A stretch of 64,000 bases of DNA, taken from NCBI GenBank assembly GCA_017165825.1, contig CM029387.1, positions 17,515,561 through 17,579,560 of the forward strand, written 5' to 3'. A model generated the notes under the pieces. The model saw only the letters and a list, made by a program, of their open reading frames with translations, had not been told where the DNA came from and did not search any database. The translations under genes and the position numbers were made by a program. This document shows positions 1-10,400 of the stretch, piece by piece (within the stretch, counting starts at the first letter, position 1; the number at the start of each line of letters is the position of its first letter). This DNA is from Hepsetus odoe (Eukaryota; Chordata; Actinopteri; Characiformes; Hepsetidae).

Positions 1-2
1 AC

Positions 3-154
3 TGTTCTGGAGCAAACGGGACAGTCCAGCCCACAGCGGAGGAATACAGCAGCCTCGTGCACCTCACCGAGACCAAAATCCTCCCCGCCTTCATCGCCTT
101 CCTCTGCTCCACCGGACTCATAGGGAACACTCTCGTGCTGGTGACTATTTTGAG
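3..154 (+). CDS. mchr2: mchr2 exon 1 (5'-truncated by window edge): N-terminus and TM1
   Basis: This is the first visible coding exon of a melanin-concentrating hormone receptor 2, a class A GPCR of the plasma membrane that binds the neuropeptide MCH; mammalian MCHR2 is known to signal mainly through Gq. Reading from base 3 gives 50 residues plus two bases of a split Arg codon. Residues 5-7 (NGT) form an N-glycosylation sequon in the extracellular tail. Residues 26-50 form TM1 with the CSTGLIGN signature (N1.50 at residue 42), which matches the MCHR2 family as I remember it. The donor AG|GTAGGT at 155 is strong. No start codon is visible in this frame, so roughly ten or more N-terminal residues lie left of the window. 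All residue numbers in the exon entries count from this first visible codon. Confidence 0.93.
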
Positions 155-591
155 GTAGGTTTAAAAGTGCGTTTTTGTGAATAGTTGAAATAAATGGACA
201 AGCTGGCTGGGAGAAACTCATGTGAAATGCATTTAAAGGACAAATATTTTATACACACACCCTTCATGAGACTAGAATGTAGAAATATATTGCATTGTGA
301 GGATCACTCTTGATGTATTATTTAAACACGATTTAAAAAAAGGACACTAATATATTCACAAAGCTCCCAGAATAATCCTACCCACAGACCTCCTCCAGAA
401 CCTTTACCTTCAGCTGGATTTGCTCCGCAGTACTGATCCCTGTCAGGCTTGGCATCAGTTCTGCTCTCACTGTCAGTGCTGAAGAAAGAAAAAAACCCTT
501 GGTGACACTGGTGATCATGTAAATGGACAGATGTTTAAAGGGGGACCTGACAGATGTGCAGGATGCACTAATGTAATGTCATTCCTAGGTG

Positions 592-620
592 ATTATTATT
601 ATTATTATTATTATTATTAT
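592..620. repeat. (ATT)n microsatellite
   Basis: About ten uninterrupted copies of ATT lie in intron 1 of mchr2. Confidence 0.95.
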
Positions 621-2726
621 AAGCTACTTTCCACATCTGGGCATAATTTAAAGCCTGTGATGTACATTCAGTATGAGACGCATTAAACCACCTTGATTTT
701 AGATTCCTTTCCTTATTTCCCTCCTTTTGCCTCTTGCAACTTCATGAAAAGCTACCTGAGATGCTTTCCCAAAAGATGTGCATGTGTTGGATTTTTCTTT
801 TTGCTGAAAAAGAAAATATATTAAATATAATCGCTGAATTATATAAGAAGAACAGAAGGAACAGAATCAGTATGACAGGCTGAGCTGAGCCCATTTGCAC
901 TTCTGCCGTGGTTGATACTTAACGAGGGTTCATTCAAGGTTCCTTCTTCATGGCAGGAGCCCACTGGACTGCAGCTCCTCACCTGACTGTAAAACCAAGA
1001 TGTAGCCTGTCAAGGGCTGAAAACATCACATAGGAGCAAGTCTTCAGATGAATATTAATCACGTGGTAAATATGCCAAAACGAAAAAATCAAGGACAAGA
1101 TTCAGAGACAGGTTCAATCAGCTGGTCGTTTCAGAATAAAGTGAAATATTAAAGAGGATACAGAGGATTATTTGAATATTTTCGATAATATTTTATTTTT
1201 TCTACCATAACAGTGCATATCTAATCTTTTCTACAATAACAAGCAAGCAGAGATGAACTTTTTGAAAAAATATGAAAACCTTTCAGTGAATATGAACAAG
1301 ATAATGAAATACTAAGAACTGCTTTAGAATTAAAAGAACCAGAAAATATAAAGGTTTTATCACAAAAAAAAAAAAAAAAATTGAGCAGCACCTATTGGCT
1401 AGCAGAATTGAAATCAATTATTATTATTTTTTTTTTACATTTGGCCTTGGTAATCATATTAACGATCAGCTCTTTGTGTGCGAAATACTGAGATTTTTGT
1501 TGGGCTGCTGGCGAGCACTGAGGAATGAAAGGGGAGGGGTATTAACCAGCTTAGAAGCCAGTTCCACAACGTCAAGTTTAAAATGTAAAAAAAAACAAAA
1601 ATTTTCACCATAAAGCTTTTTTCATATTACAATGAATAAAAAAAACATTTGATATTTACATGTTAAAATTGAGTTTATACAAAAAAATGTAAAAATCTGA
1701 ATGACAACCACTACAACTGATTAAAGGTGACATAAAGGTTCATAAAGTTAGAAAGATTTTTTTTAAATTTTTCTTTGCAAATTGATGTTCTCTTTACTCA
1801 GTTACTCACACTGTTTTAAAAATGTAACAAAATTTCCTTAAAGGACAATTTTTTTTTAAAAGAGAAGTGAGCAGAAACGAATAAATCTCAACCATCTCCA
1901 CCTGGGACTAATCAACTAAAGTGCCGTGTACCATTTTCAAGCACTTAGTCTCGAGTTCAACTTGATGTGTCTTTGGTGTCTCTGATTAGGCTGGAAAAGG
2001 GTTTGGTTTGGTTTAGTTTGCCTCTGTTCTCAGTTTTCTGTGAAGGATATTTCTGTGACTTATTTCTCTTCCTTTCATTTCATTTCTCATTCTCCTTTTC
2101 AAAGTCTTCACCAGGCCCCAGTCCTTGCTCTTCCCCCAGGGTTGAGAAGGTGGTTCACTGGGCTGCAAGCGGGACTCTCTTTCCTTGCTTGACCCCAGTT
2201 TGAGTCAATCCGTTTGTTTCCCTTCTTTGGAAGTGATTTTTTTCTTTTCCCAGGCCTAAAACCACGTGTTTAGGCTCTTGATAATTTACCACAGTTTCTG
2301 CTGGTGTCTGGTTTAGGACCTTCATCATTTTTAGATGCTGAAATAGTATCATCGTTTCTGCCACTGGGTCAGTCTACCCTAATTACATCTGGGGTGTTTT
2401 TTCTTCTTCCCGGTGGAGTCTTTAAGCAGTTTGAGGAAGCCTCTCCAGTAAGGTACTTTAGCTCACTTTAAAGCTGTCATTCAGAGTGGCAGTGATTTCT
2501 GCAAAGGCAGCCCTGTGCTTCTTCCAGTAACTTGGATTTGCTGTTAAACGGTCTGAAACCAGGTCGCTCTGGCCTGCTCTTCTACAGTCTGTCAAGTTTA
2601 ATCCATCAATAATGAGCTTTTTAAATAGCCATTTACAGAGTATACGTTTGCCATCTTTGCTTATTTGTTCATTGTTGGCACTCCTTATGCCTTGTATCCC
2701 CCTGGTTGTATAGGTGGACACTCAGT

Positions 2727-2849
2727 CAGTCATTTTCTGGGCCGCTTGTCCTAATTAGGGTCACGGGGGGTGCTGGAGTCCATCCCAGCTCACACAGGGC
2801 AAAGGACGGGGACACACCCTGGACAGGTCGCCAGCCCATCGCAGGGAGG
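2727..2849 (-). repeat. L2-like LINE 3' tail fragment
   Basis: It contains the typical fish L2-like 3' region, read in reverse: the stretch with a CTGGACAGGTCGCC core and a preceding ATCCCAGCTCACACAGGGC segment. It is followed at once by a minus-strand SINE-A fragment. A second copy lies 170 bp downstream. Confidence 0.7.
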
Positions 2850-2975
2850 AGCGAACTGCACTGTTGCTCAAGGGTACCTCAGGGCAACCCACCGGTAAGG
2901 GGCTCGAACCCACAATCCTCCGATCCGGAGCAAACTCCCTAACCACCAGACCACCGCTAGACCACCAGATCACCC
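2850..2975 (-). repeat. SINE-A fragment
   Basis: This is the tRNA-like half of the window's dominant SINE, in minus orientation. It shows AGGGTACCTCAGGGCAACC, then the box-B-like GGGGCTCGAACCC, then the CTAACCACCAGACCACC head. Confidence 0.8.
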
Positions 2976-3014
2976 CCTAGGTGGACACTCATGAAACGTT
3001 ATTACGGTTTGGGA

Positions 3015-3128
3015 GCAGGCAGTCAGTCAGTCAGTCATTTTCTTCCATATGCTGGAGTCCATCCCAGCTCACACACAGGGCGAAGGACGGGGACACACCC
3101 TGGACAGGTCACCAGCCCATCGCAGGGT
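3015..3128 (-). repeat. L2-like LINE 3' tail fragment
   Basis: This is a second partial copy of the tail seen at 2727-2849, with the same ACACCCTGGACAGGTC core. It is preceded by (CAGT)n, probably the simple-repeat end of the element. Confidence 0.65.
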
Positions 3129-3967
3129 TTGGGAGCACCTTAATTGTAATTGAACGTTCCACGGGCTTCATCCGAACACACCAAATACTGAGGTGTCAAA
3201 TCCGAATCTTTCTTCTGAAACGTATTTTCCCAAGCATGTGATCTGAGTGGATTTTTGCTCGGTATGTCAAGTTTCATTACATGAAACCATTTCCAAAGAA
3301 ATAAACACAGAGCAAAAAACTGCTTCTCTTTCAGAAAATGGTATAACATCTCAATGGCATGACCAGGCAACAGTCCAGACCTTAATCCAACGGGAAATTT
3401 ATGATGGGAATAAAAAGAGGTCCATCCTACCAAGCTAATCCTTCGCTTACTATTTAAGAAGGATTCAAACTTCTTAGTGTAGAATCTAATATGGAGGAAA
3501 TATGTCATTAATTAAATTAACTTTTTGTTTTAAGGTATGTCTCCCTCAGGTGGAATACTCAGCTATAAAACAAAGAAAATTACTTTTGCCTTTTTGAATT
3601 TAGTAACTACTATGCAAGCAGCTTAATTTGATGAGAAAGAGGAAGTGATGTATAGCACCGCATGGAGGGAATAATGGGTTAAATAGATCTATTTTTACAG
3701 CGGTAATAGTGAGCATGCCTACGGATTGAACAGATTAACTCAGTTTATGGGTCATAAGCATATGACCTATTCCAGCCACTTCTAAAAAGTCTGACATTAA
3801 TACCTTTCTTTATATAGTTTAGAGAAATTCCTTGCCGTGTTTTCACTGCTCCAGAGAACATATTATTCTTTGTTCTCAAAAACCGAGGACAAAAAACTGA
3901 CCTGACGTTGGACTAAAACACAGCATTTTACTCTGTCCGGGTTTAATCTTTCTGGATGTCTCTGTTA

Positions 3968-4214
3968 TGAAGTGAAAGTGACTATTCTTGTCATTGCGAG
4001 GTCACAACACAGCACAACAATATTGGACCTCTGCATTTAACCCATGCACAGAAACACCGTGTAGCAGGGTGTAGCTATGAAAGCGTCTGGGGAGCAGTGA
4101 TGGGGACAGTACCTTGCTCAAGGGTACCTCAGGGCAACCTACTGGTAAGGGGCTTGAACCCACAATCTTCTAATGCTGTGGCTGACGCCCTAGCCACCAG
4201 GCCACCACTGCCCA
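3968..4214 (-). repeat. SINE-A, near full length
   Basis: This near-complete minus-strand copy of the dominant family runs from AGTGAAAGTGACTATTCTTG through the AGCAGTGATGGGGAC core to the tRNA-like head GCCACCAGGCCACCACTGCCC. Family features are a tRNA-like head with a GGTTCAAACCC-type box B, the conserved core CCTTGAGCAAGGTACC and a tail ending in GTCACTTTCACTT (+ orientation). Confidence 0.85.
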
Positions 4215-4227
4215 AATTATCAGAGGT

Positions 4228-4412
4228 GATATTGGTTTTTAACCCACACACACCATTCAGCAGTGGGCAGCCATATCCAGTGCCCAGGGAGCAGTGACGG
4301 GGACGGTACTTTGAACAAAGGTACCTCAGGGTAACTTACTGGTCTCTGAAACAAGCCCACAAACTCTAATTATGGAGCTTATTCTCTAAAAAATAGTTCA
4401 CCACCACTAGGA
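4228..4412 (-). repeat. SINE-A, diverged copy
   Basis: A second minus-strand copy lies immediately next to the previous one. It has GGGAGCAGTGACGGGGACGG followed by a mutated head. The two are in tandem. Confidence 0.75.
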
Positions 4413-4896
4413 GTGTGGTTATTGCTGTGTTTGACAATGCTATTTCTCTAGTACACTGGCAGTCAAAATGGACACCTAGTTTTTAAAATATTTTTAAAAG
4501 AAATAATTGTTTTATAATAATTGTTTTTTCCATAGTACATCATTAATGTACTAGACCGTCCATTAAAGCTACTCTGTGGGTGTTAAAGCTACTCTTTAAG
4601 TCACAAATCATAACTGTACAATGTCCCAGTCTCTCATTATATGCACCCAGTGAAATAATATTCAGAGAAATCCCAAATGTACAATGATTTTTTTTTTCTG
4701 TGCAAATAGTATTTTTGCCGCACCCTCCCTGTAAAGTCATGATCACGACACCATAACGCTACTATGTACAATATTTATTTACTGACATATACGCTGTACT
4801 GTACAGTAGAACTTTAAGACCAGTGAGTGAGTGAGAGAATGTCTTTTTTGAGCATCACTGAAAGAGAGGACACCCACACCATCAGGATCTCATGTA

Positions 4897-5120
4897 TCAA
4901 GTGAAAGTGATTAACTGTCATTGTGAAACAGCACAGCGCACAACGAAATGCATCCTCTGCTTTTTACCCAGACACACACATGCAGCACGGGGTAGCTATT
5001 TAAAGTGCTTGGGGAGCAGTGATGGGAACGGTACCTTGCTGAAGGGTACCTCAGTGCAACCTACTGGTCATGACCTCCCAATCCTGGGGCCTAATCCCTG
5101 ACCCTAGGCCACTGCTGCAC
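4897..5120 (-). repeat. SINE-A, near full length
   Basis: It runs from AAGTGAAAGTGATTAACTGTC to the tRNA-like head CCTAGGCCACTGCTGC in minus orientation. Confidence 0.85.
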
Positions 5121-6160
5121 ATCAGTGATTTTAGATAAAACCTTATGAATGAAATATTTTCTTTTAAACATTGCAACTATAGTTTCTGTCTATAATTGCT
5201 AGTTTAATAGTGCTGTTATAACCAAAAGCCCTAAATTACACAATGCAAATAATCCTTCACTACTTTAACAGTGGCAACAATATCAATGGTCACTTTTCTT
5301 CCAAGCATTTCTGTTTCTCTGTTAGTGTTTTCAGCTGTTATAGCAGCTACTGGAGTTAAAGGTCAGCCCACGTCCAAGCGCTGATTATTCAGTTACTTAG
5401 TAACAGTGATTGCGTGCACACCTAAATCTGCTCTCTGGAAATGATGACTTCAAAAAGTTAATTGCAGCGATGCTAAATTCATGCAAATTGACCAAGAAAT
5501 TGATATTCGATGGACAAAGACTGGGCAGATGCCTGGCAGCCCTCATGAGGGGCAGGATCTAAAAGGCACATTGAAATGGCAGAGCTGTAAACAAGCTTGA
5601 CATTAGAGGAACATTCATTAAAAAGAAATGGTTTAAATAAACGACTTCGCAACCAAGACATCATACTTTGCATTTTAAAAAAAAGATTTTGTCGGACAGC
5701 AATAACAGGACTGTGCATGCATTTTTAACTGGTTGTTGCAGCATATTTGACCTTTTCTGAGCTTCGGTCTAGTCTGTATGGCTGGTGTTATCTTCACAGG
5801 AATCCTCCTGGTGATAAGCTTTTGAGACCGTTTCCAATTTCAGCCTGGTCTTCAAAGGAAAGGGAAAATCTATATGGAATTTTAATAAATAAACCTGCCC
5901 CAGTAGAGCTTTAGTCCTCTAACAAAATGTACCAAAATTACAGTCCCTACAATATTTTAGACCTCAGAAAAAAATCTATGTGGGTTTGAGCACAGTATAA
6001 GCCCCTCCCTCTCCCCCATCCACTTTACTGATGTCCATGAAACATAAATTATGATAGAGGAGGCCGAGGGAAGTGTTCTGTCTGTTTAATCTGCAAGAAT
6101 AAATAGCTGATTTACTCCTTTTTAGCAGTGTTATAAAAAAAAAAATTAAATGAGCCCATA

Positions 6161-6335
6161 TGAAGTGAAAGTGACAACTTTAACCCAAAAACATTGTGCA
6201 GCAGGGGGTAGCTATTGGAAGTGCCTGGGGACGGTACCATGCTCAAAGGTACCTCAAGGCAGCCTACTGGTCTAGGACTTGAACCCACAACCCTCCGATT
6301 CTGGGACTTAGTCCCTGACCGCTAGACCACCACTA
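6161..6335 (-). repeat. SINE-A, internally shortened
   Basis: This minus-strand copy with the middle shortened ends about 107 bp before the exon 2 acceptor. It is the repeat closest to a splice site in intron 1. Confidence 0.8.
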
Positions 6336-6442
6336 TTTAATTACGATAGCTTCATACTTTCTGGGAGAAAAAGAATAAATCATTTTTCATTCTGTTTTGG
6401 TTTTCACATCCCTCAACTTCTCACTGACCTCAACTTTTTCAG

Positions 6443-6652
6443 GTCCAGTAAGAAGACCGTGCCGGACGTGTACGTGGGCAATCTGGCCATCGCTGACCTT
6501 GTCCATGTGACTGTGATGCCTTTCCTCATCCACCAGTGGGCCCGCGGGGGGCACTGGGTGTTCGGCAGCACCCTCTGCACCATCATCACCTCTTTGGACA
6601 ACTGCAACCAGGTGGCATGTGCTGCTGTAATGACTGCCATGAGCCTGGACAG
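6443..6652 (+). CDS. mchr2: mchr2 exon 2: TM2, ECL1 and TM3
   Basis: This 210-bp phase 2-2 exon encodes residues 51 (split Arg) to 121 (split Arg). Visible are the intracellular loop 1 segment SSKKTVPDVYVGN, TM2 with LAIAD (D2.50 at residue 69), the MCHR2-specific PFLIHQWARGG segment leading into ECL1, C96 (3.25, partner of the ECL2 cysteine), and TM3 with D103 at position 3.32. In the MCH receptor family that aspartate is the known contact for the hormone's arginine. The exon ends inside the DRY motif: D120 is here and the R121 codon is completed by exon 3. The acceptor CTTTTTCAG and the donor AG|GTGGGT are both good. Similarity to mammalian MCHR2 is much higher than to MCHR1. Confidence 0.96.
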
Positions 6653-7766
6653 GTGGGTCAGCTCACTTAAACTGTCCTTCAGCTGACACGCAGGAGTAAT
6701 ATGGCTTTCTAACTTTATTCAACTGTTCTGGCCATGCTTTCCAACAGCAGCCTTTAGTTCATTACCACCAATGCATAGAAAGCCTTTGTCAGATTATTTT
6801 ATTCAAAGGACCATTGCTTTCAGGATCTCCAATTTATAATTGTGGAATAAAAGATGTCTTCTGCATCCACACAGATTTTCTAATCTCCATAGAGAGGCAA
6901 TAAAACGGGAAGCTCTGGAGTATGAGTGCAAGGTCAGCTTGCCAATGTTAAGGGTCTGGAAGCACAAGATCACAAGATTCTGCAAAGGGCTTGTGCAACT
7001 GCATGGATGCATGGCTTCATGATCCCTGAGCTAATGGACTATAAGTCTCCAACACTGGTTTGTGAAGTAGAGCTCTCAGTACCAGGACTACTCATGCGGA
7101 CCTTGCCGATGCTTTTGAGGCTGAATGCAATCCAATCTTCACTTCAACCATCTAAAAAAAACCTTCCCAAACTATGTAGGGCTTTCCCAGACCCGTGCTA
7201 ATAAGTTATTGAATTTTTGGGCCTTTGACCTAAAAGTCTCCTTTTCAGCAGTTTGTCTTTTCCCTTTTTGGCAACTTCAGTCATTAATTGAACAATGCTT
7301 TTATTTAATTTAATTTTTGCGTTTGCAGGTATTGCAAGCAACTGCTCCTGGTGTGTGTGTATGTTCACCTCTGGTGTGTGTAGGTTGAGTTAAACACACA
7401 GGACAAATTCACTTCTCACTGTTGGCAACAAGGATGGAATCCTCACACTTTTTTTCATCCATTTTTGATTGAACACAAGACACAAAACAGAATATTGTAG
7501 TGTTAGTGAAAGAAAGATCATTTGAATTGGATATTTTCCAGATGACATAGAGGAAAATGGATGGAACTCAATGTGGAGGAAAAAATGATGCAATTAGCAT
7601 TACTAAACAGACATCATTACATGTCACCAAATGCAAATGATAGAAAGTGTTTGCAGGCCTTTATGAGACATTGGACTCAGATGACCACTAGAGAGGCGTG
7701 ATCTGTAACAATGGAAACTAATATCCATTTTTACAGATCACTTATAGACCACAGTAGATCACAGAT

Positions 7767-7828
7767 CTTCTTTTTCTTTTGGCTGCACCCGTTTAGGGGT
7801 CACCGCAGAGGATCATCCGTTTCCACAA
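7767..7828 (-). repeat. RTE-like LINE, 3' tip only
   Basis: A short segment with the motif GTTTAGGGGTCACCGCAG is preceded by a TTC-rich tract. It is the same 3' end seen in the longer RTE-like copies at 41.8 and 55.7 kb, where GTCGCCACAGCGGATCATCC encodes the C-terminal RCGDP residues. Confidence 0.65.
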
Positions 7829-7841
7829 ACCCTAACAGTTA

Positions 7842-8043
7842 TGACCGGCGGCCTAGTGGTTAGGGACTAGGCCCCAAAATCAGAAGGATGTAGGTTTGAA
7901 TCCCAGACCAGTAGGTTGCCCTGAGGTAACAAGGTATTGTACCCATCACTGCTCCCCGGGTGGTCTGCCAGAAAGCAGAGTCTGAATTTTGTTGTGGTTC
8001 ATTATGCCATGTCACACGATGGCAAAATAGTCACTTTCACTTA
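7842..8043 (+). repeat. SINE-A, near full length
   Basis: It has the plus-strand head GGCGGCCTAGTGGTTAGGG, box B GGTTTGAATCCC, the CCCTGAGGTAAC core and the tail ending GTCACTTTCACTT. It begins right after the RTE tip. Confidence 0.85.
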
Positions 8044-8877
8044 ATATAAAACAGTCAAGATGGCAAAATTGGATTTTCTCTTTCAAATGAATAAAATGGG
8101 AAGCTTATAAAAGCAAAGAAAGATTTCAACGCATCAAAATAAAAAAAGTTCTTTGCCTTGAAACTGCAAAACAAAAAAGTAAAATAAATCGCTGGAAACA
8201 GGAGTCAATGTGTCTGACAGAACAATAGGCTGATAAAAATGAGATTTGCACACAGAAAGCAGAGGCAAAAAAGCCTCAATGGAAGAAAATAAAGTGACAT
8301 TGGGTTATAGAGAGGCAACTGTGGAGGATCTGAACGTGCACGGGGCAAGGATGATACTGGAACTTTTGTCTGGTGCCGTTCTAATTAAACATAATGACTT
8401 CCTGAAGAAAACAGTTAGACCCCCCACTCATTTATAACCCGAGGCTACATTTCTGTTAAGGAACCCCTGGAGATAACAGTCATTTCCTCAGCAGTAAATG
8501 CATAGGTTTACATTTGAAATTTTGGACACTTTTCTCATTCCATCGAGAGAAAATAGATTTAGCGATTAAGTCATATTCTTCGGGAAAGACTTATCAAATC
8601 AACTGGAACTCAGCTCAAATTATCAACTGGAGAAAAAGAGCTCTGTGATGAGTCTCCATCCCACGAAACTGATCTGCAGACCAAGAAAACTGGAAGCAGC
8701 TTGATGGAGAAAATTGTTTTTTTAATTGTAGACTAGAAAGTGCCCCTATATAGTGAGTTTCACTAAGAATATGGACAGTGCATGTAGACAGCAGGTAGGT
8801 GTAGATGAACTGGTCTGAACTTGGTTTATCTGATTAGTAGCTTGTAGTTGTTTGATGAACCAAAGTACATGATGAAG

Positions 8878-9225
8878 CATGTCCAGAAGTTTTTAGACAC
8901 CTTCTCATCCGATGTTACTTAGGAAATTGGGGTAATTAAATGCTTTCTCTTTTCTTCTGAGATGTCTTGTTGGAACATTGCCATGATGATGTGATTGCAC
9001 TCAGGTAGAAATGCATTTGTGAGGCTGCGAGATTAGTTCTATATCACAAATTCAGCTCCTCGATTGCAGTGGATGGTCTTCCATTACTCCAGAAGATGCA
9101 GTTTTACTGCTTCACAGTCCCAGGTTACTGTACTCTCTGCTTGATGATTGGCATTAGTAACTATAGGCTTATGCACAACAGTTATAGAGCATTACATTCT
9201 GTTGGCAAAGATTTAAAATGTAGAT
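8878..9225. mobile_element. Degenerate Tc1-like/MITE relic (family E)
   Basis: It shares blocks with 13392-13770: a terminal GTCCAGAAG-TTTAGACACC-type sequence, a segment around GATGTGATTGCACTCAG, and a TGGATGG-TCTTCCA-CCAGA-GCAGTT block. I recognise this as a non-autonomous Tc1/mariner-type family common in fish. It ends about 40 bp from the exon 3 acceptor. The edges are approximate. Confidence 0.55.
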
Positions 9226-9262
9226 TACTGAAGCGGTGTGTAAACTCATCTCTTTTCTTTAG

Positions 9263-9457
9263 ATACCTGGCTTTGGTTCATCCTTTCCGTCTGATGAGCC
9301 TCCGGACGAGGTCTCGGACGATCCGCATCAATCTGTTTGTGTGGGTAACCTCCTTCATCATGGTGCTGCCTGCCTGGCTCCACTCTAAGGTGATTCGCTT
9401 CAGAGACGGACTGGAGAGTTGCTCGCTGAACCTGGTGTCTCCCAGAGAGGTGCTGTG
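9263..9457 (+). CDS. mchr2: mchr2 exon 3: DRY end, ICL2, TM4 and ECL2
   Basis: This 195-bp phase 2-2 exon encodes residues 121-186. It completes DRY as R121-Y122 and continues with the ICL2 segment LALVHPFRL, the basic TRSRTIRIN stretch, TM4 (about residues 143-160) and ECL2 with C174, the disulfide partner of C96. It ends inside the Trp codon of VLWY. I placed the donor at TG|GTACGA because joining it to exon 4 restores LWYTLY, which the MCHR2 family has at this point. The acceptor CTTTTCTTTAG is good. The donor departs from the GTRAGT consensus, and the frame stays open for 19 codons into the intron. Confidence 0.95.
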
Positions 9458-9728
9458 GTACGAGCCTTTAATTATCCTCTACTGCAGTATCAGTTCAGTA
9501 ACATCCATTATTTAATGTCCATATCGCTGAAGAAATATCCCCTATGCTGTTCATATGTTGCTTAGCAACCATAGGCTACTGTTTACCATCCATATCGCTC
9601 GATCAGACTGGGTTTTTTTGCATCAGTAGATGAAACAGTCTATACACCAACTACTACTTTAATTATAAATATAATTTGTTAATGTAAGTCATTTATTGTG
9701 TGTTTTTACTGTGCGTGTGTGGATGCAG
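9458..9728 (+). other. mchr2: mchr2 intron 3 (271 bp)
   Basis: This short phase 2 intron has the weak donor GTACGA and an acceptor ending GTGGATGCAG. I see no repeat family or other feature in it. Confidence 0.88.
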
Positions 9729-9848
9729 GTACACTCTCTATCAGACTGTGACATCCTTCTTCCTGCCTTTACCCCTCATCCTCACCTGCTACATCCTGAT
9801 CCTCTGCTACACCTGGAAAATGTACCGCAAGAACAAGCAGGCTCACAG
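9729..9848 (+). CDS. mchr2: mchr2 exon 4: TM5 and start of ICL3
   Basis: This 120-bp phase 2-2 exon encodes residues 186-226. TM5 carries the FFLPLPLILTCYILILCYTW segment (P5.50 region), followed by the basic KMYRKNKQAHR at the start of intracellular loop 3, a G-protein contact zone in class A receptors. The donor is AG|GTGTGT. The reading frame does not stop at the donor. It stays open through the following minisatellite to a stop near 10218, so retention of intron 4 would give a receptor ending after TM5 with a repetitive tail. Confidence 0.95.
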
Positions 9849-9880
9849 GTGTGTTACCCTCAAACTTTCTCTACAAGTGA

Positions 9881-10400
9881 ATTACTGCCACTGCAGGGAA
9901 TCTACTGCCACTGCAGGGAATCCACTGCCACTGCAGGGAATCCACTGCCACTGCAGGGAATCTACTGCCACTGCAGGGAATCCACTGCCACTGCAGGGAA
10001 TCCACTGCCACTGCAGGGAATCTACTGCCACTAGAGGGAATCCACTGCCACTGCAGGGAATCTACTGCCACTGCAGGGAATCCACTGCCACTGCAGGGAA
10101 TCCACTGCTACTGCAGGGAAGTTACTGCTACTGCAAAGGGGTAACTGCCTCTGTAGGAACATTGCTGCCACTGCATGCATTTAACTGCTGCCACATTATT
10201 GCCATTACAAGTGTGTAATTGCCACTGCAAGTACATAACTGCCACTGCAGGTGTGTCACTGCCACTGTAGGGACCTTACTACAATGGCAAGGACATGACT
10301 GCCACTGCTCCTATATAACTACTCCTGCAGGAACATTACTGGCACTGTAGGTGTGTTACTGCTTCTGCTGGAACTTTACTGCTATTGCAAGTGAATTACC
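9881..10400 (+). repeat. 20-bp PstI-type minisatellite in intron 4
   Basis: Twelve near-identical 20-bp units (9881-10120) with consensus TCYACTGCCACTGCAGGGAA are followed by about a dozen decayed units up to roughly 10400. The variable third base gives a partial 60-bp higher-order pattern (T-C-C, T-C-C). Every intact unit carries CTGCAG. The first units start 32 bp after the exon 4 donor. Confidence 0.97.

Larger units (their letters stand above)
155..6442 (+). other. mchr2: mchr2 intron 1
   Basis: This is a phase 2 intron of about 6.3 kb with donor GTAGGT and an acceptor ending CTTTTTCAG. It holds an (ATT)n tract near 592, an A-run near 1364, two minus-strand L2-like LINE tails (2727-2849 and 3015-3128), and five minus-strand SINE-A copies or pieces between 2850 and 6335. 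About 620-2700 and 5120-6160 are AT-rich single-copy-looking sequence in which I see no gene. Small open frames there have no recognisable domain. Confidence 0.9.
6653..9262 (+). other. mchr2: mchr2 intron 2
   Basis: This is a phase 2 intron of 2.6 kb. It contains a small RTE-like LINE tip (7767-7828), a plus-strand SINE-A (7842-8043) and a Tc1-like DNA transposon relic (8878-9225). The stretches 6680-7760 and 8050-8870 look single-copy and contain no recognised gene. Confidence 0.9.

Noticed and set aside
6413..6640. 75-codon minus-strand open frame over exon 2
   Set aside because: It is the antisense shadow of the receptor exon.
9458..9515. Exon 3 extending to the in-frame stop at 9515 as an alternative last exon
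   Set aside because: The extension does not match the receptor family, and the donor at 9458 plus exon 4 restores TM5 exactly; a truncated form would need transcript support.
9871..10071. Open frames on both strands in the intron 4 minisatellite as separate genes
   Set aside because: They are periodic translations of a 20-bp tandem repeat without stop triplets, with no start context or homology.
9880..10400. CRISPR array at the regular 20-bp repeats
   Set aside because: There are no unique spacers, the units are directly adjacent, and the context is a vertebrate intron.
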